Part shown: positions 18,064-27,101 of the stretch, piece by piece | Layout: each line of letters starts with the position of its first letter | Numbering within the stretch: the stretch's first letter is position 1 | NCBI GenBank assembly: GCA_049522195.1 | Contig: JBEKOB010000008.1 | Coordinates: 5,087-69,086 of the forward strand | Direction: 5' to 3' | From: UBA9647 sp049522195 | GTDB taxonomy: Bacteria > Bacteroidota > Ignavibacteria > UBA10030 | Length of the DNA stretch: 64,000 bases | Made by a program: the position numbers and the translations under genes | The notes under the pieces: model-generated | What the model was told of the DNA's origin: nothing | What the model saw: only the letters and a program-made list of their open reading frames with translations | Databases searched by the model: none

Positions 18064-18567
18064 TTACGATGCCCTTGCTTTTTGGATCTGGCGCTTGTCA
18101 TACTCATTCATCGGCGCCAGACTAAATCGTGTTACTTTTGCGATGGCAATTTCGTCCATCAGCTTAATCATCATGCTATATTTGCCGTCACGATCGACCT
18201 TCAGAAGCGTGATCAGTTTCGGATTTTCCTTGTTCTTGTCCTCCAGAAACTTTCTCAGTTCTTTCATTTCGACGCGATGGGCAGGCTCCGTTCCGATGTT
18301 CCAGAAAATGGCACCATCAGAGGCGACTCGCAGCGTCATGAGGTTCGATTCGGCAACCTCGATCGGCGACTGGTCCTTCGGGAGGTTCAGCTCCATCGTC
18401 TGGGGTTTGCTGAAGTATGTCGTGAGCATGAAGAACGTCAGCAACAGAAAAGCCACGTCCACCATCGGCGTCATATCGATTCGAATGCTCAGGCGGCGTT
18501 TTTTCTTGTGCTTCTTTCCTCCGCGAGCATGACTTTTCGATTCACCACCACTGTCTAGTGCTGCCAT
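18064..18567 (-). CDS. exbD: ExbD/TolR-family protein, 167 aa
   Basis: Proton-channel partner of ExbB. A lysine-rich cytoplasmic N-terminus is followed by IDMTPMVDVAFLLLTFFMLT (about residues 30-49), whose Asp within MVDVAF is the proton-carrying residue of the family. A periplasmic domain follows to the C-terminus. It is spaced 16 bases from both its neighbours (ExbD upstream, TonB downstream). Compared with the other ExbD here it has a longer basic N-terminus. Confidence 0.92.
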   Translation of the reverse strand: MAALDSGGESKSHARGGKKHKKKRRLSIRIDMTPMVDVAFLLLTFFMLTTYFSKPQTMELNLPKDQSPIEVAESNLMTLRVASDGAIFWNIGTEPAHRVEMKELRKFLEDKNKENPKLITLLKVDRDGKYSMMIKLMDEIAIAKVTRFSLAPMNEYDKRQIQKARAS

Positions 18568-18583
18568 AAACAGACTCCATTAA

Positions 18584-19048
18584 TTAGGATTTATCCATTT
18601 CAGTGACAAGGTTAAACCTCGTTATGTTTACTTGACGCAGGATATCGAGGATATCCTCAACTGGACCAAATGGCGCATCTTTGTCCCCCTTGACAAGCGT
18701 TCGCAGCTTCGGATTCGAAATTCGGGCTTGAATCAGAAGGTCGTGCAGCTGTTTTCGATCTACCTCAACAGCAGGCTTCAGCTTGTTGCCTTCGCCAAAC
18801 AGCTGGGCGCGGAGGCGCTGGGAATCTACTCCAAGGAACGTGCGCCCTTCCCTGTTCACCGTCACGATCATGACATCCGTTTCCGGCATCTTGAACGGAG
18901 CGTGGGAAGCCGGGAGCTCGATCGCTGTTGCCTCATCCGGGCGAAACTGCGTTGTCATCATGAAGAACGTGAGCAGCAGCATGGCCACGTCCACCATCGG
19001 CGTCATATCAATCTTAAACCCGAGGCGTTTTTTCTTGATTTTTGGCAT
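18584..19048 (-). CDS. exbD: ExbD/TolR-family protein, 154 aa
   Basis: Second ExbD. The membrane helix FKIDMTPMVDVAMLLLTFFM (about residues 11-30) holds the conserved Asp. The periplasmic domain reaches the C-terminus with a TolR-like repeat of short strands. Two different exbD genes in tandem are usual in Bacteroidota Ton operons; their products may form a heterodimer in the ExbB pore. Gap to exbB is 14 bases. Confidence 0.92.
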   Translation of the reverse strand: MPKIKKKRLGFKIDMTPMVDVAMLLLTFFMMTTQFRPDEATAIELPASHAPFKMPETDVMIVTVNREGRTFLGVDSQRLRAQLFGEGNKLKPAVEVDRKQLHDLLIQARISNPKLRTLVKGDKDAPFGPVEDILDILRQVNITRFNLVTEMDKS

Positions 19049-19062
19049 GGCGTGCCCTCACA

Positions 19063-19800
19063 TTACTTGGATTTACCAGCAGGGACTTTCTCTGCCAGTG
19101 ACTGAACGATCGAATAGCTGGCTTCATCAATCATATAGGTGAAGTTATCGACCTTTGTCGTGAAGAAGTTGTATGCGAGAATACCACAAATGGCTGCGAT
19201 CAAACCACCGGCGGTATTGATCAGCGCCTCAGAAATACCTAAAGCAAGCTGAATGGGGTCCGGTGTGCCTTTGGCCATAGCACGGAATGCGCGAATCATA
19301 CCGATCACCGTACCGAGAAGGCCCCACATCGTGGCAATGGAAGCAATCGTCGACAGTGCTACAAGATTCTTCTCAAGCAGAGGTACTTCAAGCAGCATGG
19401 CTTCTTCGATAGCACGTTGAACTTCTGTCATCATTTCCTTCTGACCCTTGACATCTCCATCATGAACGAGCTGTTTGTACTTGTCCAGGCCCGTTCGAAT
19501 GATGTTGGCGCAGGATCCCCGCTGCCTGTCGCATGCAGCAATGGCGCCTTCGATGTTACCCTTGTTGATTTCCTGTGTTACGTTCTTCAAGAACACTGCG
19601 AGCGAACCGCGTCCCTGTGCTTTGCGGAGAGAAAAAATACGCTCGAAGATGAATGTGACGACCATGATCGTCATCGCGATCAAACCAATGACGAGTGGGC
19701 CACCCGCTTGGATGTAGTCCGGCATTCCGTATGCAAAGATGAAATACGACGCTACCAGCGCGAGCACCAAAACGACCGTGATGAATACACCTTGTTTCAT
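19063..19800 (-). CDS. exbB: ExbB/TolQ/MotA-family proton channel, 245 aa
   Basis: Pentameric channel protein that with ExbD powers TonB. Extra N-terminal hydrophobic segments (about 5-25 and 33-52) precede a cytoplasmic domain, followed by two helices forming the MotA/TolQ/ExbB domain (about 150-230) with LVALSTIASIATMWGLLGTV and later GISEALINTAGGLIAAI. It is the first channel gene of the operon; the STAS gene starts the same direction 49 bases upstream. Confidence 0.92.
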   Translation of the reverse strand: MKQGVFITVVLVLALVASYFIFAYGMPDYIQAGGPLVIGLIAMTIMVVTFIFERIFSLRKAQGRGSLAVFLKNVTQEINKGNIEGAIAACDRQRGSCANIIRTGLDKYKQLVHDGDVKGQKEMMTEVQRAIEEAMLLEVPLLEKNLVALSTIASIATMWGLLGTVIGMIRAFRAMAKGTPDPIQLALGISEALINTAGGLIAAICGILAYNFFTTKVDNFTYMIDEASYSIVQSLAEKVPAGKSK

Positions 19801-19849
19801 ATTTACTCCTTTGATTATGTTGTGAGTGAACTACTACCAACAAATGTAG

Positions 19850-20191
19850 CTAGAACTTTTTGACTGCCGCGTCGCGGGTCTCCTCGAGATCGAAGACGCT
19901 CGCCAGACGCGTGATGACAAAAACATTCTGAACACCTTTACCCATTTCACACAGCTTGATCTTGCCGCCTGCCTTCGTATACATCGTGTGAATCCCAACC
20001 AAGGCGCCGATTCCCGAGCTGTTGATATACGATACACCACCCAAATCCAACACCAACTTTCGATTCCCCTGCTCAAGCAGATCGCGGGCTTTGGCTTTGA
20101 GTTCGTCCGTCTCCTCACCGCCTATGAGCGATCCACGCGGTTCAATGACGGCAATTTCCAGATTATTCATTGTGGTAACTTTGACTGCCAT
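19850..20191 (-). CDS. STAS-domain anti-sigma factor antagonist-like protein, 113 aa
   Basis: A single STAS domain of the SpoIIAA/RsbV type. The segment VSYINSSGIGALVGIH (about residues 48-63) contains the serine that a kinase would phosphorylate. No anti-sigma kinase is adjacent. The start is put at ATG 20191 after GGAGG (spacing short, 4-5); a GTG at 20203 lies inside the site. It stands directly before the ExbB gene and may be co-transcribed. The link to the Ton operon is not understood. Confidence 0.82.
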   Translation of the reverse strand: MAVKVTTMNNLEIAVIEPRGSLIGGEETDELKAKARDLLEQGNRKLVLDLGGVSYINSSGIGALVGIHTMYTKAGGKIKLCEMGKGVQNVFVITRLASVFDLEETRDAAVKKF

Positions 20192-20460
20192 ACCGCCTCC
20201 CACATTATGCGTTAGGGGTGAACGCCCAGTTCTTTGCCGGGCTCTGGTTGATTATTCATCAGAGGCATGGGCAATCATTATGCCACACAAATGGGTAAAA
20301 ACAGGCTGGAATAGGGACTTCCTGACACCCTACGGCTCGCTGAGAGGCCTTGAAACTGAATTTTGCACTATCATTCCTAAAAAACGGTGTCTTTTCTCTG
20401 CAAGCCGTTACCACTAAAAGGCTTGCGGCGTATTGCAAAACGCACGATTGTGCTCTGAAG

Positions 20461-21789
20461 TTAAAGCCCGAATTTCTTCCTCTTTCGCCAAAGGGTTGCT
20501 GGATCTATGCCGAGAATTCTCGCAGCATCATCGTAATCCTTTGCATGCTGCAGGACCCTCTTGATGTGCAGTTTCTCCATCTCTTCGAGTGAACGCGTAT
20601 CGCCCGGCTGCTCCGACGCCACCCGTACTTCCTCCGGCAAATGCGAGAGCTCGATCATCCCGTTTTGCGCTAGCAGAACGGATCGCTCAATGACATGTTC
20701 GAGTTCGCGGACATTGCCGCTCCAGCGATAGGCACGAAGTGCCTTCATCGCCTCCGGCGCCAGGTCGACAGACGAGCCTTTCGCATACTTCTGAAGAAAA
20801 TGCTGGATGAGCATCGGAAGATCTTCAGGACGCTCACGAAGCGGTACGAGCTTCAACCGAACGGCGTTGAGGCGATAAAAGAGGTCTTCTCGGAACGCTC
20901 CTTCTTTCATCGCCTCTTCAAGATTTCTGTTTGTTGCCGCCAGAACGCGTACATCGACTTTCTGCGACACACTCTCGCCGAGACGCTCGAACTCTTTGCT
21001 CTGCAACACTCGAAGAAGTTTCCCCTGAATGCCCGGTGTAAGATCTGCGATCTCGTCGAGGAAAATCGTTCCACCGTTCGCCAGCTCGAACCTCCCCTGC
21101 CGGTCTTTCACTGCTCCAGTGAACGCGCCACGAACGTGACCGAAAAGCTCACTTTCAAGGAGCTGCTCAGGAATTGCGGCACAGTTTACCTTCACAAACG
21201 CCATCGGCGCACGCGAGCTCTTCTCATGGATAAAGTGTGCGAACAGCTCCTTGCCCGTACCGCTCTCTCCTTCAATCAGCACCGACATTGTGCTGTCAGC
21301 GACACGAGCCGCCAGATCGATCTGTGCAAGCATCTCCCGATTGCGGGTAACCAAATCACCCGTTTCCCGCTCCAGATTGAGCTGATTGCGAAGCTCTTTC
21401 ACCTCTCGCGTCAGCCTGTGATATTCCCAGGCCTTCTGTGCAAAAAGCTGGAGTTCATTGAAATCGAACGGTTTCTGCAAATAGTGATACGCACCCCGCT
21501 TCACTGCTTCAATGGCGCTGTCGATGGAGCCGTGTGCTGTTATGATGATCACCGTTGTATCAGGCGAGAACTTCTTGATCTCCGCGAGCACCTCCATGCC
21601 GTCAATTGGCGCCATCTTGAGATCAACAAACGCAAGGTCGAAGCTTTCCTTGTGTAAGACCGCCAGTGCCTCCTGCGGCTTTGAGAACAGCTGCGTCTGG
21701 TAACCAATCGCGGTGAAACAAACCCCTATGGTTTTCAGGATGTTCGGCTCATCATCGACGACAAGGACTTTTGGAATTGGCTGCGTCAT
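20461..21789 (-). CDS. NtrC-family sigma-54 response regulator, 442 aa
   Basis: Receiver domain (1-120) with acidic pocket VDDE (11-14) and phosphoacceptor Asp56; AAA+ domain (about 145-375) with Walker A GESGTGKE (174-181), the sigma-54 contact loop GAFTGA (221-226) and an intact FLDEI Walker B; and a Fis-type HTH at the C-terminus (about 400-442). It should activate sigma-54 promoters when phosphorylated by the kinase encoded immediately upstream, with which it shares 4 bases. Its targets are unknown. Confidence 0.93.
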   Translation of the reverse strand: MTQPIPKVLVVDDEPNILKTIGVCFTAIGYQTQLFSKPQEALAVLHKESFDLAFVDLKMAPIDGMEVLAEIKKFSPDTTVIIITAHGSIDSAIEAVKRGAYHYLQKPFDFNELQLFAQKAWEYHRLTREVKELRNQLNLERETGDLVTRNREMLAQIDLAARVADSTMSVLIEGESGTGKELFAHFIHEKSSRAPMAFVKVNCAAIPEQLLESELFGHVRGAFTGAVKDRQGRFELANGGTIFLDEIADLTPGIQGKLLRVLQSKEFERLGESVSQKVDVRVLAATNRNLEEAMKEGAFREDLFYRLNAVRLKLVPLRERPEDLPMLIQHFLQKYAKGSSVDLAPEAMKALRAYRWSGNVRELEHVIERSVLLAQNGMIELSHLPEEVRVASEQPGDTRSLEEMEKLHIKRVLQHAKDYDDAARILGIDPATLWRKRKKFGL

Positions 21790-23693
21790 GCGGAACTTCT
21801 CTCCGATCGCGGAATTGTAAAGAAGAACGTACTCCCCTGCCCCACACTGCTCTCGACCCAGATTCTGCCTCCGTGCGCTTCCACCACTTCCTTCGCAATT
21901 GCCAACCCCAGTCCAACACTGCCCGGCATGGCATCCGTCGATTGCTTGATCTGGACAAACTTATCGAAGATCACTTCCACCGCGTCCGCAGGGATGCCCC
22001 GGCCTGAATCCTTCACGGAGACGCGTATGGAATCATCAAGAAGATCCGAGTGAATGGTAACGGTTCCATCAGCCGGCGTATAGCGCAGTGCGTTACTAAC
22101 GAGGTTCGCCACAACCCAGGAGAGTTGTTGCTGATCGCCCGGAACTTCGGGCGTGCTGGGCGGAATCTCCGTTTCGAGATGAATGCCTTTTTCCCGGAAC
22201 TGCAGGCGCAAGGGCTTCAACGCTTCTTCGACGACGGACCGAAGGTTTATTTTCTCACTCCTCAGTTCGTACTTTCCGGATTCGAGACGCGACATGTCCA
22301 GCAGCTCTTTGACAAGCTTCGTGAGCCGCTCGCAGTCGTCTTTTGCAGTCACAAGCATATCCCGTTGAGGCTCATTCACCGATCCGAGGACTTCCCGTGA
22401 CAGGATATCGACTGCCATGTTGATGGAGGTCAGCGGCGTGCGAAGCTCATGCGATACCGTCGCAATGAACTCAGACTTCATGCGATCAAGGTTCTTGAAC
22501 CGCGTTACATCCTGGAGAAGAATCACCACGCCGAGGATGTTTCTTGATTCATCAACAATAGTGGTTTGGCGGGGGCGAAAATAAAGAGCCTGTTGTCCCG
22601 GCCGCTGAATGGAAAGCAGTGTGTCTTGCTGTGCCGTTTCGTCTGCGCGTGCTCCTCTACCGCTCAAGAGGGTCAGCCAGCGATCATTGTCAACGATCTC
22701 ACCAAGGGGCTTCCCCTGCCAATCCGTGCCATGCACCTGCAACAATCTTCTCGCTGCCTGATTCATCAGCAGGACTTTGTTTCCTTCATCCACCATGATG
22801 ACCGGATCCGGGATGCTGGCGACGATTGCTTCGGATTTCTTTTTCTCGACGATGAGCTGAGAGATGTTCAACTCTTCATAGGTCCTCAGCCGCTCCGTCA
22901 TCTTGTTAAACTCCATGCCAAGTTCACCAATCTCGTCGTTCGTTGTAATATCAATTTTTTGATTTAGCTGCCCCTTGCCGATTCTGCGCGCAGCCTCCGT
23001 CAGCTTCTCCGCCGGCCTGATGATGGTCCGGGAAATCTGAACGCTGGCGAACAGGATCAGGACAATCGCAAAGATCGAAGTGAAGAGCACGGCAAACGCT
23101 GCGCTGTTTGAGGCTTCTCTGGCCCTTTTGTCTGCGGAGACGATCGCCTCTTGATTGAACTGAAGGAAGCGAGAGCACTCTCCTTTCAGCGTTTGCACGA
23201 CCGGCCTCAGAGTCCTTTCATGAAAGGTTCGCGCGGCCCCCCGCCTGCTCCGTGCTTCAAGTATCTTGAAGAGTGAATCGGAGTTCCCAAGATATGTCGT
23301 GTAGGCTACGAAAATGCTATCGAGGACCGGTGGCTTCGGAGCGACCAGAACGCTTTCAGTCGCCGTGCGATAGGAAAGGATAAAATCATCGCGGTTTTTT
23401 ACAAAGACACCGCGTGCCGAGGTCAACTCATCCTTCCAGCTTGTCTGCACAGGCTCCCCACCGATCGGAAGTAGTACGCTGACATAGATTAGGGCTTCCT
23501 GAGCCTGCTGTTGCTGGTCCAGTGCTTTGGACATCTGCTGCGCAGCGAGAACACCCTGGTAGTTTTCGCGCATCATCTGGCCAACAGAGCCCTGGAACTC
23601 CAGGAAATTATAGAGGGCCACGACGCTCGAGGCGAGGGTTACGCAAACCAGAAGGAAGTAGCTAAAACCGATTTTGTAACGCAGGCTGCTCAT
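21786..23693 (-). CDS. Membrane sensor histidine kinase (HAMP-PAS-HisKA-HATPase), 635 aa
   Basis: Helix 1 (about 8-28), a periplasmic sensor region (about 30-190), helix 2 (about 195-218), HAMP (about 220-272), a PAS domain (about 285-395), HisKA with SHELRTPLTSI (His near 415), and HATPase with N box NLVSNALRYTP, G1 DSGRGIP and G2 GLGLAIAKEVVEAHGG. All catalytic motifs are intact. It is coupled to the NtrC-type regulator. The sensor region has no recognisable ligand signature. The gene upstream is divergent (TetR). Confidence 0.92.
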   Translation of the reverse strand: MSSLRYKIGFSYFLLVCVTLASSVVALYNFLEFQGSVGQMMRENYQGVLAAQQMSKALDQQQQAQEALIYVSVLLPIGGEPVQTSWKDELTSARGVFVKNRDDFILSYRTATESVLVAPKPPVLDSIFVAYTTYLGNSDSLFKILEARSRRGAARTFHERTLRPVVQTLKGECSRFLQFNQEAIVSADKRAREASNSAAFAVLFTSIFAIVLILFASVQISRTIIRPAEKLTEAARRIGKGQLNQKIDITTNDEIGELGMEFNKMTERLRTYEELNISQLIVEKKKSEAIVASIPDPVIMVDEGNKVLLMNQAARRLLQVHGTDWQGKPLGEIVDNDRWLTLLSGRGARADETAQQDTLLSIQRPGQQALYFRPRQTTIVDESRNILGVVILLQDVTRFKNLDRMKSEFIATVSHELRTPLTSINMAVDILSREVLGSVNEPQRDMLVTAKDDCERLTKLVKELLDMSRLESGKYELRSEKINLRSVVEEALKPLRLQFREKGIHLETEIPPSTPEVPGDQQQLSWVVANLVSNALRYTPADGTVTIHSDLLDDSIRVSVKDSGRGIPADAVEVIFDKFVQIKQSTDAMPGSVGLGLAIAKEVVEAHGGRIWVESSVGQGSTFFFTIPRSERSSA

Positions 23694-23875
23694 TTGAGCA
23701 AATAGTATTCATTTTTCGCCCGAAAGGCAAAAGCTCAGAAAACCTTAATTTCCAATGACTTCCGGCGTGCGAACGGGGAGCAGCCGGAGTCCCAACCCTG
23801 TTAATGATTGCTCGAAGATCGGTTGAGAAAAAAAGTTGAAGGGGATAGAACTTTTTTCTAAACTCATACGTATAA

Positions 23876-23892
23876 AATGACCATTAGTCATT
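23876..23892. promoter_or_regulatory. Perfect palindrome, probable TetR-family operator
   Basis: AATGAC - CATTA - GTCATT: two 6-base arms with a 5-base spacer, ending about 20 bases before the TetR start and overlapping the likely promoter (TATAAA at 23871). The form TGAC-N5-GTCA is typical of TetR/AcrR operators. Self-repression of the TetR gene and the efflux operon behind it is the natural reading. Confidence 0.7.
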
Positions 23893-23911
23893 AACTACAC
23901 GAGTGTCAAAA

Positions 23912-24586
23912 ATGGGAATTCTAGAGCGCAAAGAAAGGGAGAGGGGGCACCGCAGGGAAGAGATCATTGACGCAGCCCAGCACGTGTTCTTTGAGAAGGG
24001 ATTGTATGTTGCGACAATGGACGAGATCGCCGAGAAAGCCGAGCTGAGCAAAGGGACCCTCTACCTCTACTATAAGAGCAAGGAAGACTTGTATCTGGCG
24101 GTTATGATGCGGGGTATGGAAATCCTGAGCGACATGTTCACCAAGGTGACGAAGAGCGGAGAATCTGCGGCAAAGATGTTGGTCGGCCTCAGTGATGCGT
24201 ATGTTTCCTACTTCACCAATCACAGAGAGTATTTCCGGATGATCCATTTCCTGCAGACGCCCCAATTTCACAAACAGGCCTCCGACGAAATGAAACAGAG
24301 CTGCGGCACACTCAACCGGCATGTGTGGGGCCTAGCCAACGAAATACTTCAGCGTTGCATCGATGAAGGCATCCTCCGCAAAGATCTCAATCCGGTCGAA
24401 GTGGGAATAATTCTTTGGTCGAGTACCACCGCCCTCTTGCTTCGCATCGACAGCGAGTACCCAATGTGGAAACAGAGTTTTCACATTGATCTTACTCAGA
24501 CGCTGAAGCTCTCCAACAGATTGTTGTTTGATGCAATGTGTACGGAGAATGGAAGGAAAACGATCACAGCCCTTGCGAACAACTGA
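23912..24586 (+). CDS. TetR-family repressor of the RND efflux operon, 224 aa
   Basis: N-terminal TetR HTH (about residues 15-60) with the typical ATMDEIAEKAELSKGTLYLY, then an all-helical ligand-binding domain. It heads a plus-strand operon of TolC-type, membrane-fusion and RND genes, with 19 bases to the next gene, so it most likely controls the pump by binding the palindrome in front. The start is put at ATG 23912 (weak site GAG); a GTG at 23903 would add three residues. Inducer unknown. Confidence 0.9.
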   Translation: MGILERKERERGHRREEIIDAAQHVFFEKGLYVATMDEIAEKAELSKGTLYLYYKSKEDLYLAVMMRGMEILSDMFTKVTKSGESAAKMLVGLSDAYVSYFTNHREYFRMIHFLQTPQFHKQASDEMKQSCGTLNRHVWGLANEILQRCIDEGILRKDLNPVEVGIILWSSTTALLLRIDSEYPMWKQSFHIDLTQTLKLSNRLLFDAMCTENGRKTITALANN

Positions 24587-24605
24587 ACATCCTATCGAGG
24601 AATAC

Positions 24606-26024
24606 ATGAATCTGCACCGTCGATTACCATTGATTGCATATTGCCTCACCCTCGCAGTGGTTTTCCTCGCGGCGACGGCAGAATCACAACAAAGCCTCCC
24701 ACAACGCCTCTCGCTCCAGGATGCGGTGCGTCTGGCCATGAAACGAAACCCGGACCTTACCTCTGCCCGGCTTGAAGTAAAGCGCTCCGATGCGCGTGTT
24801 CTCGAAGCCTGGGGAAACGCCCTGCCGGCTGTCGATCTCTCCGGACAGTACGTCCATATGATCGATAAACCGGTCACGTTTTTTCCAGACATCTTTCTGT
24901 ACAGCTTCATGAAGGCGATTGACTCCACAACGCCCAAACCGACCGGACAGTTCGTGCCCGTTTCCTTCTCCCCAGGCTTCATGGCAAGTGCAACGCTGAA
25001 TGTGAGACAGATTCTCTTTAACGGGGCTGTCTTTATTGGTGTCGGCGCAGCAAACATCTATTCGCATCTCGCACGCGACTTGTACCAGGCGAAACAGGTT
25101 GAGACCGTGACCAAGGTGCAAAAGGCATACTATGGAGCCCTTCTTGCCCATGAGGCATTCGACCTGATGCACTCCAGTCTCCAGAACGCCGAAGACAATC
25201 TTAAGAATGTCCGCGTGATGCTCAAACAAGGAATCGTTTCGGACTACGACGAACTGCGTGCCTCGGTGGGAGTTGAAAACGTCCGCCCGATGGTCATCCA
25301 GAGCGAGACGAATTTCAATCTCGCCCTCGATAATCTTCGCAACACGATTGGTGTAACGAACAAAGAGGAGTTTATTTTGACCGACAGCCTGTCATTCCAA
25401 GCGATCGATGAGGAGATCCTCAAACGCGCGGAAACGCTTGTCCTTGAGCTGAACCCCGGCCTCAGCGCTGTCAAACGGCAGATTGAGCTTAACGGTGCGG
25501 TGGTCAATGCCGAGCGATCGAACTATCTCCCTACGATCGCTGCCTTTGGACAGTACCAGTACCAAGCTGCAAAAGACGAATTCAATTTCTCGACGAACGA
25601 CTTCTATAAAGGTTCAAATATCGGCTTGTCACTCTCACTGAGCCTCTTCCAGGGATTCCAGACCTATGCACGCGTCGAACAAGCGCAACTCGAGCAGCGC
25701 AAGAGCGAAGAACAGCAGGTCAATCTCGAGAGAACGCTACAGACTGGACTCCACTCCATTCTGGGGAACCTGCAACAGGCCCGCAAGAGAATCGAAGCAC
25801 AGGGCAAGACTGTTGAGATGGCCGAGCGGGGGTATAAGATTGTCACGACACGCTTCCTGAGCAACGCTGCGACACAGCTCGAAGTGAACGACGCCCAGCT
25901 TGCGCTGACACAGGCCAAAGTCAACCGCGTGCAGGCCATCTATGATTATCTGATAGCTTCCGCTGATCTGGACCAGCTGATCGGACGTCTACCAGGCTAT
26001 CTCCTCGAAACTGAAGAAAAGTAA
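24606..26024 (+). CDS. TolC-family outer-membrane efflux protein, 472 aa
   Basis: Outer-membrane channel of a tripartite pump. Signal peptide (about 1-27), then the two OEP repeats with long helical stretches, including LSLQDAVRLAMKRNPDL at the start of the mature protein. The start is ATG 24606 with GAGGAA upstream; the longer frame to 24528 overlaps tetR. The order tetR - OEP - MFP - RND is the common one in Bacteroidota/Chlorobiota efflux operons. Substrate unknown. Confidence 0.9.
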   Translation: MNLHRRLPLIAYCLTLAVVFLAATAESQQSLPQRLSLQDAVRLAMKRNPDLTSARLEVKRSDARVLEAWGNALPAVDLSGQYVHMIDKPVTFFPDIFLYSFMKAIDSTTPKPTGQFVPVSFSPGFMASATLNVRQILFNGAVFIGVGAANIYSHLARDLYQAKQVETVTKVQKAYYGALLAHEAFDLMHSSLQNAEDNLKNVRVMLKQGIVSDYDELRASVGVENVRPMVIQSETNFNLALDNLRNTIGVTNKEEFILTDSLSFQAIDEEILKRAETLVLELNPGLSAVKRQIELNGAVVNAERSNYLPTIAAFGQYQYQAAKDEFNFSTNDFYKGSNIGLSLSLSLFQGFQTYARVEQAQLEQRKSEEQQVNLERTLQTGLHSILGNLQQARKRIEAQGKTVEMAERGYKIVTTRFLSNAATQLEVNDAQLALTQAKVNRVQAIYDYLIASADLDQLIGRLPGYLLETEEK

Positions 26025-26044
26025 ACTACTGAAGGAATATTTCC

Positions 26045-27088
26045 ATGAATAGCATAACGCGAGTTCTTCTAGCATTGCTGATGTTGAGCGCTCTGCTTCT
26101 CTCCTCTTGCGGCAAGCAGGGGACAACCAGCAACGGCGACAAAGTCCAGCCGGTCAACGTGCGGGTTGAAATCTTAAAGCCATCACGATTGGTCGACGGC
26201 ATACAGGTCGCCGGCACGGTCAAAGCCTCAGAAGATGCGAGTCTGAGCCCTGAAGAAGGGGGCGTCGTCAAGGAATGGAAGGCCAGGAAAGGCCAGAGCG
26301 TGAAGAAAGGCGATCTGGTGATTGTCCTCAGGGATGAGGTACTGAAAGCCGGTTTGGACGCAGCAGAGGCACAGTACAAGATGGCTGAGCTCAACCTCGA
26401 GAAACAACGAAAAGTATTCGACGAGCAGGGTATCAGCGAACTTCAGCTGAAGAATATGGAATACACGCGGGACGCTGCAAAGGCAAATGCAGACCTCATG
26501 AAGGCGCGCTGGGAGCGGACGCAGATCCGGGCTCCCTTTGACGGCATCGTGGACAATATCATCCCCAACGAAGGCGATTTCGCACCTCCGGGTGTGCCGG
26601 TTGCCCGCATCGTCAACACCGCCACGATCAAGATACAGGCGGACATCCCTGAGATGTATTCCGGCTCTATTACTCTCGGCTCCGCGGCCATCATCACGAT
26701 TGATGCGCTGCCTGGCGATACGCTCCGGGGCAAGGTAAATTTCGTCGGATCTACTGTGTCGTCTGCCAATCGCGCGTTGCAGGTGGAAATTGTGGTTTCC
26801 AATCCGTACCGAAAAATAAAATCGGAGATGGTGGCAAAAGTAAAGATATTGCGCGGAATAAAGCCGAACGCGTTGCTGGTCAGCGAGAACCTCATCCAGC
26901 TTGTCGACCGGGATCGCACGATCGTATACGTCGAGAATGGTGGCAAAGCCGAGGAGCGACGTCTGAAACTTGGCGGACACCAGGGAATCATGGTCGAAGT
27001 GCTCGAGGGATTGAAACCGGGAGATCGTGTCATTGTGTCCGGGTATCAGAAAGTCGTCAACGGTTCACCAGTTATCGTTTCGCAATAG
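26045..27088 (+). CDS. RND efflux periplasmic adaptor (membrane fusion protein), lipoprotein, 347 aa
   Basis: A lipoprotein signal with Cys near residue 22 (LLLSSC). The rest has the barrel-sandwich/lipoyl half motifs (VKEWKARKGQSVKKGDLVI and later TQIRAPFDGIVDNI), a helical hairpin between them, a beta-barrel and a membrane-proximal domain. It bridges the RND pump and the OEP. It ends 13 bases before the RND gene start. Confidence 0.92.
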   Translation: MNSITRVLLALLMLSALLLSSCGKQGTTSNGDKVQPVNVRVEILKPSRLVDGIQVAGTVKASEDASLSPEEGGVVKEWKARKGQSVKKGDLVIVLRDEVLKAGLDAAEAQYKMAELNLEKQRKVFDEQGISELQLKNMEYTRDAAKANADLMKARWERTQIRAPFDGIVDNIIPNEGDFAPPGVPVARIVNTATIKIQADIPEMYSGSITLGSAAIITIDALPGDTLRGKVNFVGSTVSSANRALQVEIVVSNPYRKIKSEMVAKVKILRGIKPNALLVSENLIQLVDRDRTIVYVENGGKAEERRLKLGGHQGIMVEVLEGLKPGDRVIVSGYQKVVNGSPVIVSQ

Positions 27089-27101
27089 CGGAGACCTGAC
27101 C

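Noticed and set aside
20340..20425. GCAAGCC/GGCTTGC hairpin after the NtrC-type gene
   Set aside because: A 7-bp stem with a long loop and no T run on the minus strand; too weak for a terminator.
20695..21657. Plus-strand ORF of 320 codons opposite the NtrC-type gene
   Set aside because: The minus strand has all catalytic motifs of an NtrC regulator; the plus frame is an artefact of its codon use.
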